Shown here one piece after another: positions 1 to 6,115 of a stretch of DNA of 7,566 nt. Positions within the stretch are counted from its first letter, which is position 1. Each line of letters starts with the position of its first letter. The DNA is taken from assembly GCA_019347795.1 (NCBI GenBank), contig JAHWKS010000238.1:1-7566 (forward strand), in the 5' to 3' direction. Source of the stretch: Planctomycetota bacterium. GTDB taxonomy: Bacteria > Planctomycetota > Planctomycetia > Pirellulales > Pirellulaceae. The position numbers and the translations under genes are program-made. The notes under the pieces were generated by a model that ran no database searches, was not told where the DNA came from, and saw nothing but the letters and a program-made list of their open reading frames with translations.

Positions 1-1185
1 CTCGACTTCGTTCGAGTAGGAGAACGAGTAAGAGAGGCTCTTCGGAGGCTCGATGCTGAGAGCCAAGGCCAACGCTCCCAGGTTCAGCGCGATGAGCAGA
101 CAAACGAGCCCCCAAAACAATTGGCGTGCGAAGGCGCGATCCGCATCCCCCGGAGACGGCGCCGACGCCCATGGGTCACGAGCAAGCCCCTTTCTCGCCG
201 CCTCCGCGCCGGCTGCCAGCGCGCGCTGCTGCGGTTGCAATGCGAGCATTTCAACATCGGTTTTCACCTCGCTGGCCGCCTGATAGCGGCGGTCCGGCTC
301 TCGCTCCAACGTGCGGAGCACGATCTCGTCCAGGCGCACGTCCATCTGCACTTTCGCCGACGGTGGAGAAAAACGGCCCAGCGGCAGCTCGCCCGTGAGT
401 AGCTCGTAAAACACCACGCCGAGCGAGTAGATGTCGGCCCGGTGATCGACCTCCAGCGGGCGATGAAGCTGCTCGGGCGCCATGTAGTGCGGCGTCCCCA
501 TCGCTTGGTGGGCTTCAGTAAGGGTAATGTCGGCCGGCGTCTTGGCGAGGAGTTTCGCCAGTCCGAAGTCGGCGATCTTCACCCGTCCCTGCTTGTCGAT
601 CAGCACGTTGTCCGGCTTGATGTCACGGTGCACGATTCCCAAGGCGTGGGCGTACTCCAACGCGTCGCAAATCTGCCGAACCACCGCCAAAGCATCCTGA
701 GGCGAGAGCGACTTCGCCTGGATCGCCTGCCGCAGGTTCACGCCATCGACGAACTCCATCAGAAAATAGAAGTACCCGCCGCCACGGCCTACGTCGTGAA
801 TGGCGACGATATGGGGATGATTCATCCGCGCCAGCGTCTTGGCCTCGCGGCTGAATCGTTCGGCGAAGGAGGGATCCGCGGCGGCGGTCGGCGGCAGAAT
901 CTTCAGCGCCACCACCCGGTCGAGCTCCGTCTGGCGGGCCTTATAGACGGCGCCCATTCCGCCCCGGCCGATCAATTCCAGAATCTCAAGCTGCGGAAAA
1001 TGCGGGGCCAGTTCGGCCGGCGAGGGAGATAGCGAGGGTTCGCCCGGCGGCGTGGGAGGCGTGGTTTCCGCGGCCTCATGGGGTGAACTCAAGCCAAGCC
1101 CCATCAAGCACTTCGGGCAGAGGCCTTCGGGCGAATCAGACGCGATCGGCGCGCCGCACTGCGGACATCGTTCCGTTTCAGGCAT
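1..1185 (-). CDS. Transmembrane Ser/Thr protein kinase with N-terminal zinc ribbon, 3' end cut by window
   Basis: Hanks-type kinase, 395 codons visible, still open at the left edge. The N-terminus has two CPxC pairs (C7/C10 and C24/C27, a zinc-ribbon-like knuckle), then a Pro-rich linker. The kinase domain runs from about residue 65 to 335. It has a glycine-rich loop GRGGMGAV (73-80), the ATP-binding Lys95 in VALK, a likely helix-C Glu114, HRD at 186-188 with Lys190 and Asn193, DFG at 206-208 and APE at 236-238, so it should be catalytically active. A hydrophobic helix follows (about 356-376, LFWGLVCLLIALNL…), then the start of an extracytoplasmic tail that leaves the window. ATG 1185 is preceded by AGGAG with a 7-base spacer. 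The gene begins 93 bases after the sigma factor gene on the same strand. In planctomycetes such kinases commonly pair with ECF-like sigma factors, so it probably controls that neighbour. Its sensory domain and ligand are unknown. Confidence 0.93.
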   Translation of the reverse strand, partial: MPETERCPQCGAPIASDSPEGLCPKCLMGLGLSSPHEAAETTPPTPPGEPSLSPSPAELAPHFPQLEILELIGRGGMGAVYKARQTELDRVVALKILPPTAAADPSFAERFSREAKTLARMNHPHIVAIHDVGRGGGYFYFLMEFVDGVNLRQAIQAKSLSPQDALAVVRQICDALEYAHALGIVHRDIKPDNVLIDKQGRVKIADFGLAKLLAKTPADITLTEAHQAMGTPHYMAPEQLHRPLEVDHRADIYSLGVVFYELLTGELPLGRFSPPSAKVQMDVRLDEIVLRTLEREPDRRYQAASEVKTDVEMLALQPQQRALAAGAEAARKGLARDPWASAPSPGDADRAFARQLFWGLVCLLIALNLGALALALSIEPPKSLSYSFSYSNEVE

Positions 1186-1278
1186 GGCTCGTCTCCTGGA
1201 AAGCGGCGAGTGCCGACGATGGCAATAGGTACTCACCTTTCCGAGTCGGAAGGTTACAACCCGAGCCGAGTTGTTGAC

Positions 1279-2022
1279 CTAGCGGCCTAGGACGTCGAAC
1301 AACTCCTGTAGTTCCGCATCGAGATTGGCGTCGGCATCTAAGGTTTGGGCTACTTCGTCCCGCAGCAGCTCCCGGTATCTTGCTCGCAGACGGTGTACGG
1401 CGACTTTGACGGATCCCTCCGTCATCCCGATCGCCTCGCCGATTTCGCGATATGATCGAGCATCGCTTCCGCCGAGACATTCTTTCAAGTGCTGGAATAG
1501 GTTCTCTTTGTCCGCGTCTTGGTGCTCGCGCCGTATGCGCGCCAGCGCCTGCTCCAGGATCGTCAGCGCCCAGCGGCGCTGAAAGAGATCCTCCGGCGTT
1601 CGCTCGTCGGCCGGCTCGAGCCGGTAGCGTTCTTCGCCGGCTTCGAACTCCAGCGGGAGGATCGTGCGTCCGCCTCCCCGCTTCAGCGCCCCGTCATGAC
1701 GGCGTTGGTTTAACAGAAAGTCCTTCAAAGTCGCCAACAAAAACGAGCGAAACTTCCCCTTTTGCGGGTCAGCGACTCGCACGATGTTCTTTTCGAGCAG
1801 CCGCGCGAAGAACGCCTGCGTCAGGTCCTGCGCATCGTCACGCGAATACCCGCGGCGACGAACGTATGCGTAGAGCGGATACCAATAGGTCTGGCAAAGC
1901 TCCTCCAAAGCGAGGCGCCGGCGTTGGTTTCCCGGATCGCCGGCGCCCGCAGCGACCACCACGCTCCATCGCGTGGTGGCGAACTGACGAACGGGAACAG
2001 CTCTCGAGAAATCGTCGGTCAT
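1279..2022 (-). CDS. ECF-like sigma factor of the kinase-associated planctomycete type
   Basis: RNA polymerase sigma-70 family protein, 247 residues, with regions 2 and 4 but no region 3. The N-terminal signature FATTRWSVVVAAG (14-26) is typical of planctomycete ECF-like sigma factors. Region 2 covers about 40-110, with region 2.2 DDAQDLTQAFFARLL (62-76) and a region 2.3/2.4-like part up to FLLNQRR. Region 4 (about 180-222) carries the helix-turn-helix SYREIGEAIGMTEGSVKVAVHRLR. An acidic C-terminal tail follows. It should direct RNA polymerase to a specific promoter set. There is no neighbouring anti-sigma gene; instead a Ser/Thr kinase gene follows, suggesting control by phosphorylation. In region 2.2 the usual second acidic residue of DAED and the Glu of QE are Gln65 and Ala70. 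ATG 2022 lies 21 bases after the ALDH7 stop codon. No clear Shine-Dalgarno is visible, but a TACAAT box sits just upstream. Family assignment is firm; regulon and activating signal are unknown. Confidence 0.93.
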   Translation of the reverse strand: MTDDFSRAVPVRQFATTRWSVVVAAGAGDPGNQRRRLALEELCQTYWYPLYAYVRRRGYSRDDAQDLTQAFFARLLEKNIVRVADPQKGKFRSFLLATLKDFLLNQRRHDGALKRGGGRTILPLEFEAGEERYRLEPADERTPEDLFQRRWALTILEQALARIRREHQDADKENLFQHLKECLGGSDARSYREIGEAIGMTEGSVKVAVHRLRARYRELLRDEVAQTLDADANLDAELQELFDVLGR

Positions 2023-2029
2023 GCCGACG

Positions 2030-2035
2030 ATTGTA
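2030..2035 (-). promoter_or_regulatory. Possible -10 box (TACAAT) for the sigma factor gene
   Basis: On the minus strand TACAAT lies in the 21-base gap between the ALDH7 stop codon and the sigma factor ATG. Transcription would then start almost at the ATG, giving a leaderless or near-leaderless mRNA, which would fit the absence of a Shine-Dalgarno. I see no convincing -35 box at 16-18 bases, so this is weak. Confidence 0.2.
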
Positions 2036-2043
2036 GCATGACG

Positions 2044-3585
2044 CTAAACGGTGAACTTGATGCCCTGGGCCAGGGGGAGCTCGTCGCCGTAGTTGATGGT
2101 GTTGGTGGCGCGGCGCATGTACTGCTTCCAGGAGTCGGAGCCGGACTCGCGGCCTCCGCCGGTGTGCTTTTCGCCGCCGAAGGCCCCGCCGATCTCGGCC
2201 CCGCTGGTGCCGATGTTGACGTTGGCAAGCCCGCAGTCGCTCCCTGCCGGGGAAAGGAACAGCTCCGCCTCCCGCACGTCGCCGGTGAAGATGGCCGAGG
2301 CCAGGCCCTGCGGCACGCCGTTGTGAAGCCGGATCGCCTCTTCCAGTGTGCGATAGCGAAGAAGGTAAAGGATGGGGGCGAACGTCTCTTCCTGCACGAG
2401 CGGGGCGTCGGGACCGATCTCGACGATCGCCGGCTGCACGTACACGCCGCCTTGCGGAACGCCCTCGGTCACCGGCTCTCCACCGTGGATCCGGCCGCCC
2501 TGCTGCTTCGCTGTTTTCAGGGCCTGCTGCATCATCTCGCCGGCGCCGCGATTCACCAGCGGGCCGACCAGCGTTCCCGGTTCGCGCGGGTCGCCGATGG
2601 GGAGCGTATCGTAGATTCGGAGCAGGCGGTCGAGGAGTTCCTGGTAAATGCTTTCATGCACGATCAGGCGGCGGAGCGTGGTGCAGCGTTGTCCGCAGGT
2701 GCCGGCGCCGGCGAAGACGATCGAACGCACCGCCAGCTCCAAGTCGGCCGAGGGGGCGACGACGGCGCCGTTGTTGCCGCCCAATTCCAGCAGCGACTTC
2801 CCCAGCCGCGCCGCCACGCGCTGCGCCACGTCGCGCCCCATCCGCACGGAGCCGGTCGCAGACACGAGCGGAAGATCCGGCGACTCGGCGATCGCCTGCC
2901 CCACCGCAGGACCATCGCCGACAAGCAGGTTCGATACGCCCGGCGGGACCTCCTCCATCTCCGCCGCAACCTGCTCCAGCAGCGACTGGCATGCGATCGC
3001 GCACAGCGGCGTCTTCTCCGACGGCTTCCACACCAGCGTATCGCCGCACACCAGCGCCACCGCCGCGTTCCACGCCCACACGGCCACCGGAAAGTTGAAC
3101 GCCGTGATCACGCCCACCGGCCCCAGCGGGTGCCACTGCTCCATGAGCCGATGATTCGGCCGCTCCGAAGCGATCGTCTTGCCGTACAGTTGGCGGCTGA
3201 GGCCGACAGCGAAGTCGCAGATGTCGATCATCTCCTGCACTTCGCCCAGGGCCTCCTGCACGATCTTGCCGACCTCCCAGGTGACGACCACCGCCAGCTC
3301 CTTCTTGTGCTCGCGGAGTTTCTGTCCGAAGCGGCGGATGAACTCGCCGCGCACCGGAGCGGTCACCGTCCGCCAGCGTCGGAATGCGGCCGCGGCGGCC
3401 TCGACCGCCTCGGGCACGTCATCCGGGGCGGCGGCGGGAAACGCGGCGACGCGGGAGCCGTCGATGGGCGTATGCACGGCCAGCTCGCCGCCGGCGCCTT
3501 TCCGCCATTGGCTGCCGATCGCAACGGCCGCCGGCTCTGCGGCGACACCGAGCCGGTCGAGAGATTTTCGCAGCGTAGAATCCAT
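2044..3585 (-). CDS. amaB: ALDH7-family alpha-aminoadipate-semialdehyde dehydrogenase (antiquitin/AmaB type)
   Basis: NAD(P)+-dependent aldehyde dehydrogenase, 513 residues, close to the usual length of ALDH7 proteins. It should oxidise L-alpha-aminoadipate semialdehyde (in equilibrium with piperideine-6-carboxylate) to L-alpha-aminoadipate in lysine breakdown. Visible landmarks are the TAFNFP motif with oxyanion Asn164, WKPSEKT (186-192) for cofactor binding, ELGGNN with general-base Glu267, and GQRCTT with nucleophile Cys301. The pattern is ALDH7-specific: EVQEMIDICDFAVGLSR (115-131), Arg300 just before the catalytic Cys, and the C-terminal runs SGAEIGGAFGGEKHTGGGRE and WKQYMRR…NTINY…LPLAQGIKF, which match human antiquitin as I remember it. 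The frame opens at a TTG at 3627, but ATG 3585 is preferred: AGGG lies 7 bases upstream and the protein length fits. The neighbouring saccharopine/lysine-dehydrogenase-type gene supports this substrate. The symbol follows Pseudomonas usage. Confidence 0.93.
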   Translation of the reverse strand: MDSTLRKSLDRLGVAAEPAAVAIGSQWRKGAGGELAVHTPIDGSRVAAFPAAAPDDVPEAVEAAAAAFRRWRTVTAPVRGEFIRRFGQKLREHKKELAVVVTWEVGKIVQEALGEVQEMIDICDFAVGLSRQLYGKTIASERPNHRLMEQWHPLGPVGVITAFNFPVAVWAWNAAVALVCGDTLVWKPSEKTPLCAIACQSLLEQVAAEMEEVPPGVSNLLVGDGPAVGQAIAESPDLPLVSATGSVRMGRDVAQRVAARLGKSLLELGGNNGAVVAPSADLELAVRSIVFAGAGTCGQRCTTLRRLIVHESIYQELLDRLLRIYDTLPIGDPREPGTLVGPLVNRGAGEMMQQALKTAKQQGGRIHGGEPVTEGVPQGGVYVQPAIVEIGPDAPLVQEETFAPILYLLRYRTLEEAIRLHNGVPQGLASAIFTGDVREAELFLSPAGSDCGLANVNIGTSGAEIGGAFGGEKHTGGGRESGSDSWKQYMRRATNTINYGDELPLAQGIKFTV

Positions 3586-3592
3586 TGGTTTG

Positions 3593-3596
3593 CCCT
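3593..3596 (-). promoter_or_regulatory. Ribosome binding site deciding the ALDH7 start
   Basis: AGGG on the minus strand, 7 bases before ATG 3585, supports that start over the in-frame TTG at 3627, which would add 14 residues and would lie inside the 3619-3634 inverted repeat. Confidence 0.5.
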
Positions 3597-3618
3597 GTGT
3601 GATGAGGTAGTCAAACGC

Positions 3619-3634
3619 GCGGGGCAAGCCCCGC
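3619..3634. repeat. Perfect GC-rich inverted repeat in the reductase-ALDH7 gap
   Basis: GCGGGGC and GCCCCGC are separated by two bases (effectively a 6-bp stem with a CAAG or CTTG loop) in the 97-base gap between the reductase stop codon and the ALDH7 ATG. No T-run follows on either strand, so it is not a canonical Rho-independent terminator. It could be a dispersed palindromic element, an mRNA-stabilising hairpin or a processing site within the transcript. The rest of this gap shows nothing else I can name. Confidence 0.5.
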
Positions 3635-3680
3635 CGCTAATCGTTTGGCAGTCGCGAAGATCGGGGCGGAAAACTTTTCG

Positions 3681-4802
3681 TCATTCCTCCGTATATCCGC
3701 GGCTGAACCGCGTCGTGCCTTCGCCGTGATAGTGTCGGCCGAAGCGGTTCTCCATAAAGTCGTCGAAGTTGATCTGCTCCTGCTTCACGAAGCCTTGCGA
3801 GGGGAGCTTGCCCGCAACGTGCAGGTCAAGCGCGGCGCAGACGCCCGAGGCGGTGGTGATCTGGATGGCGCTCCACGGCTCGCCGTCGATGGTGCGCATG
3901 TAGATCTTCCGCGCGTCGCTCAGTTGCACAAGCTGGTTCTTCCGCCAGCCGGTGACGTTGCAGAAGATGACGACCACGTCCTGGAATGTGACGGGAATGG
4001 CGTTCTCCAGGATCTCCTTGAGCAATTCCCGCCGCTCGCTGAGCCGCAGCTCGTTGAGGAGGAACTGCATGTACTCGCGATGGCCGACGTAGCGGATGGT
4101 GCGATAGTTCAGCTCCCGCACCCGCCCTTCGAGCGTTTCGCACAAGGTCCCCAGCCCGCCGGAGGTGTTGAACGCCTCGTACCGCACGCCGTCCAGCGAG
4201 AACGACTCCAGCCCTTCCAGCGGCAGCACCTGTGTCAGTGCTCCCTCGTGAATCGCCTCGCAGGGATTGCAGTATTCGTTGATCAGCCCGTCGGTGGACC
4301 AGGTGAGGTTGTACTTGAGATTGTTCGCCGGGAACTGCGGGAGGGCGCCGACTCGCATGTGCACGCGATCGAGGCGGTCGAACTTTTGGGCGAGGTAGTG
4401 GGCGACGATGGAGATGAACCCCGGCGCCAGGCCGCATTGCGGCATGAAGATTTGCCCCGGCGCCGCCTGCAGCGCGACGCGGCGCACCGCAGCGGTGGTG
4501 GCGATGTCTTCGGTCAGATCGAAGTAGCTCAGGCCGGCGTCGAGGGCCGCTTCGGCGACCTGCGGGTTAAAGCGGTAGCTCAAGGCCGAGAGGACGCTGT
4601 TTCTCCCCGCCATCGCCGCTCGCAATTGCTCCGGGTTCGAGGCGTCAAGTTGTACGGTTTCGGCGCCGGTCAGTTTTCCTATCCGCTCCAGCGAGGCGGA
4701 ATCGACGTCGCCGACGCAAACCTGGTAGTCGCCGCTCTTTTGCAGGAAGTCGGCAATCATCCGTCCGATCTTCCCGCCGCCCAACAGTAAGACGCGATGC
4801 AT
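3681..4802 (-). CDS. Saccharopine dehydrogenase-family reductase (lysine 6-dehydrogenase or saccharopine dehydrogenase)
   Basis: A 373-residue oxidoreductase of the saccharopine dehydrogenase family. The N-terminal Rossmann fold begins MHRVLLLGGGKIG (dinucleotide loop at 8-13) and has an acidic residue pair near the end of strand 2 (GDVD, 31-34), suggesting NAD. The middle and C-terminal catalytic part carries MPQCGLAPGF (120-129), MRVGALPQFP (149-158), STDGLINEYCNPCEA (169-183), NTSGGLGTL (212-220) and TIRYVGHREY (235-244). This GLINEY…TIRY.GH pattern resembles lysine 6-dehydrogenases and related bacterial enzymes more than yeast Lys9. It would make alpha-aminoadipate semialdehyde from L-lysine, or from saccharopine with release of glutamate. 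The next gene encodes the enzyme that oxidises that semialdehyde, making a two-gene lysine catabolic unit. ATG 4802 has AAGGAG 10 bases upstream. No lysine-ketoglutarate reductase domain is fused or adjacent. The family is certain; the choice between the two reactions is not. Confidence 0.88.
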   Translation of the reverse strand: MHRVLLLGGGKIGRMIADFLQKSGDYQVCVGDVDSASLERIGKLTGAETVQLDASNPEQLRAAMAGRNSVLSALSYRFNPQVAEAALDAGLSYFDLTEDIATTAAVRRVALQAAPGQIFMPQCGLAPGFISIVAHYLAQKFDRLDRVHMRVGALPQFPANNLKYNLTWSTDGLINEYCNPCEAIHEGALTQVLPLEGLESFSLDGVRYEAFNTSGGLGTLCETLEGRVRELNYRTIRYVGHREYMQFLLNELRLSERRELLKEILENAIPVTFQDVVVIFCNVTGWRKNQLVQLSDARKIYMRTIDGEPWSAIQITTASGVCAALDLHVAGKLPSQGFVKQEQINFDDFMENRFGRHYHGEGTTRFSRGYTEE

Positions 4803-4858
4803 CGTTTTGCAGCTCCTTCCATCCGACGCGCAGAGTGAGGCAGACAGCGTCCCCCGCG

Positions 4859-4864
4859 ATTATA
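4859..4864 (-). promoter_or_regulatory. Candidate -10 box (TATAAT) upstream of the lysine catabolic genes
   Basis: A perfect TATAAT on the minus strand lies 56 bases before the reductase ATG, standing out in GC-rich DNA. The -35 position at the usual spacing would fall inside the neighbouring inverted repeat, and I see no good TTGACA match there. It may be a housekeeping promoter with a poor -35 box, or chance. Confidence 0.35.
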
Positions 4865-4872
4865 CGCAAAGT

Positions 4873-4897
4873 AGGTCCCGCCTGCCGGGCGGGACCT
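4873..4897. repeat. Perfect 10-bp inverted repeat between glucose dehydrogenase and reductase genes
   Basis: AGGTCCCGCC and GGCGGGACCT flank a 5-base loop (TGCCG on the plus strand). The hairpin sits 32 bases after the glucose dehydrogenase stop codon, in a 127-base gap. No U-tract follows, so intrinsic termination is doubtful. Possible roles are a 3'-end stabilising hairpin for the upstream mRNA, an operator overlapping the -35 region of the downstream promoter, or one copy of a dispersed palindromic repeat family. Confidence 0.6.
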
Positions 4898-4929
4898 TCC
4901 GAGGACTCAGCTCTCGACGGGCGACTACG

Positions 4930-6063
4930 TCATCCGCCGGTGTGGCCGGGCGCCTCGGGAAGCGGGTTTCTTACGCTGACGGAATCGCTGAGAAAGTGCG
5001 CACTTTGCTTGTCATCGTTCGCCTTGAGTTCGATGACCGTCTTCACGTCGTTCGGCTGATGCACAAGGGCGTCCTGCCATGACTCCAGCGGCGCCCGGCG
5101 GGAGATCAGCCGGTCCAGCCACCGCCGGTCCGCCTTGCAGAGCGCCGTCGCGGCGGCCTCGTAATGGCGGCGGTTCGCGTTGACCGTGCCGAATACCACG
5201 TCGTTCTCCAGCACCATAGCGCGGTTCAGGGCCGCGATGTCGGCCTCCAGCTTGCGGCCGCCGGACGAAATGCCGGTCAGGCAGACGATGCCGTTGTGGG
5301 CCGTACACTGCATGACGTCGAACACCAACTGCGCCACGCCGGTGCACTCGAGGACGATGTCGGCATTTGCGCATGCCTTGGCGACGACGCCGATGTGATA
5401 GGTCGCCCCGAGATCGCGCACCAGATCGGGCTTGGGCCCTTCCGTCACGCGATCGAGCACGTGGACCTCCAGGCCGCGTTGGACTCCCATCATCGCCGCC
5501 AACAAGCCGATCGGTCCGGCGCCGGTCACCAGCACCCGCTGCGGCGTCCACCGGGAGCGCTGTCCGATGCGCTCGATGTGCTCCCAGGCCTTGGCGACGA
5601 CGCTGGCCGGCTCGACGAGCACGCCGGCGCCTCCAAGCCTGGCGTCCAGCTCGATGACGCGATCCGGCTCGATACGGAACCGCTCGCGGCAGAAGCCGTG
5701 CAGCTCTTTAATGCCGTGCTCGGTGTACTGGCCATTCCGGCACATGTCCCATTCGCCAACCGCGCAGTTGGGACACGGGACGGGATCCGGCCGCCGCACA
5801 ATGCCGACCACGAGGGCGCCGGGCAGGAGACCGCTGCTCATGGGAGCACTGACGACGCGGCCCAGCGATTCGTGCCCCAGCACCAGATGATTCTCGCCCG
5901 GCGGGGCGGCCCCGTACTCGCCGGCGAGGATCTCGCGATCGGTCCCGCACACGCCGACCGCCAGCGTCTCGACCAAAACGCTCCCCTGCTCCGGCGACGG
6001 CTCGGGAATCTCTTCCAGACGAGCGGAGTCCGCGACTCCCGGAGTAATCACCAATGCACGCAT
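4930..6063 (-). CDS. gdh: Zinc-dependent glucose 1-dehydrogenase-type medium-chain dehydrogenase
   Basis: A 377-residue member of the medium-chain alcohol dehydrogenase superfamily, of the archaeal-type glucose dehydrogenase subfamily. It should oxidise glucose or a related aldose to the lactone with NAD(P)+. The GroES-like domain has GVCGTDREILAGEY (37-50) with catalytic-zinc ligand Cys39, then LGHES (62-66) with His64 and Glu65, and LVEPAS with Glu151. The structural-zinc lobe (RRPDPVPCPNC…DMC) has only Cys97, Cys100 and Cys108. The Rossmann domain starts VLVTGAGPIGLLAA with GAGPIG at 181-186; strand 2 ends in LDR (203-205), so cofactor choice is unclear. A typical glucose dehydrogenase C-terminal part follows (NDVVFGTVNANRRHYEAA). 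The frame stays open to 6306, but ATG 6063 starts the conserved MRALVITPG and has GAGGAG 4 bases upstream. Another aldose as substrate cannot be excluded. Confidence 0.86.
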   Translation of the reverse strand: MRALVITPGVADSARLEEIPEPSPEQGSVLVETLAVGVCGTDREILAGEYGAAPPGENHLVLGHESLGRVVSAPMSSGLLPGALVVGIVRRPDPVPCPNCAVGEWDMCRNGQYTEHGIKELHGFCRERFRIEPDRVIELDARLGGAGVLVEPASVVAKAWEHIERIGQRSRWTPQRVLVTGAGPIGLLAAMMGVQRGLEVHVLDRVTEGPKPDLVRDLGATYHIGVVAKACANADIVLECTGVAQLVFDVMQCTAHNGIVCLTGISSGGRKLEADIAALNRAMVLENDVVFGTVNANRRHYEAAATALCKADRRWLDRLISRRAPLESWQDALVHQPNDVKTVIELKANDDKQSAHFLSDSVSVRNPLPEAPGHTGG

Positions 6064-6115
6064 GACGCTCCTCAGGACTGAAGTAGAATGTATCGCCGGT
6101 CTGGTCCCGTTGCAA

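Noticed and set aside
442..1032. A 196-codon plus-strand open frame.
   Set aside because: It lies opposite the kinase catalytic domain, whose motifs are all intact on the minus strand.
3669..3679. Short palindrome GAAAACTTTTC beside the reductase stop codon.
   Set aside because: Too short and AT-simple to be told apart from chance.
1762..3729. A 655-codon plus-strand open frame opposite the sigma factor and ALDH7 genes.
   Set aside because: It is antisense to two clearly recognisable proteins, is rich in Arg, His, Ala and Gly without any domain, and arises from GC-rich codon use on the other strand.
3645..4790. A 381-codon plus-strand open frame opposite the reductase gene.
   Set aside because: Antisense shadow; the minus-strand frame has a Rossmann motif and family motifs along its whole length.
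4873..4897. Intrinsic terminator after the glucose dehydrogenase gene.
   Set aside because: The stem is strong, but there is no T-run on either side in either direction, so I list it only as an inverted repeat.
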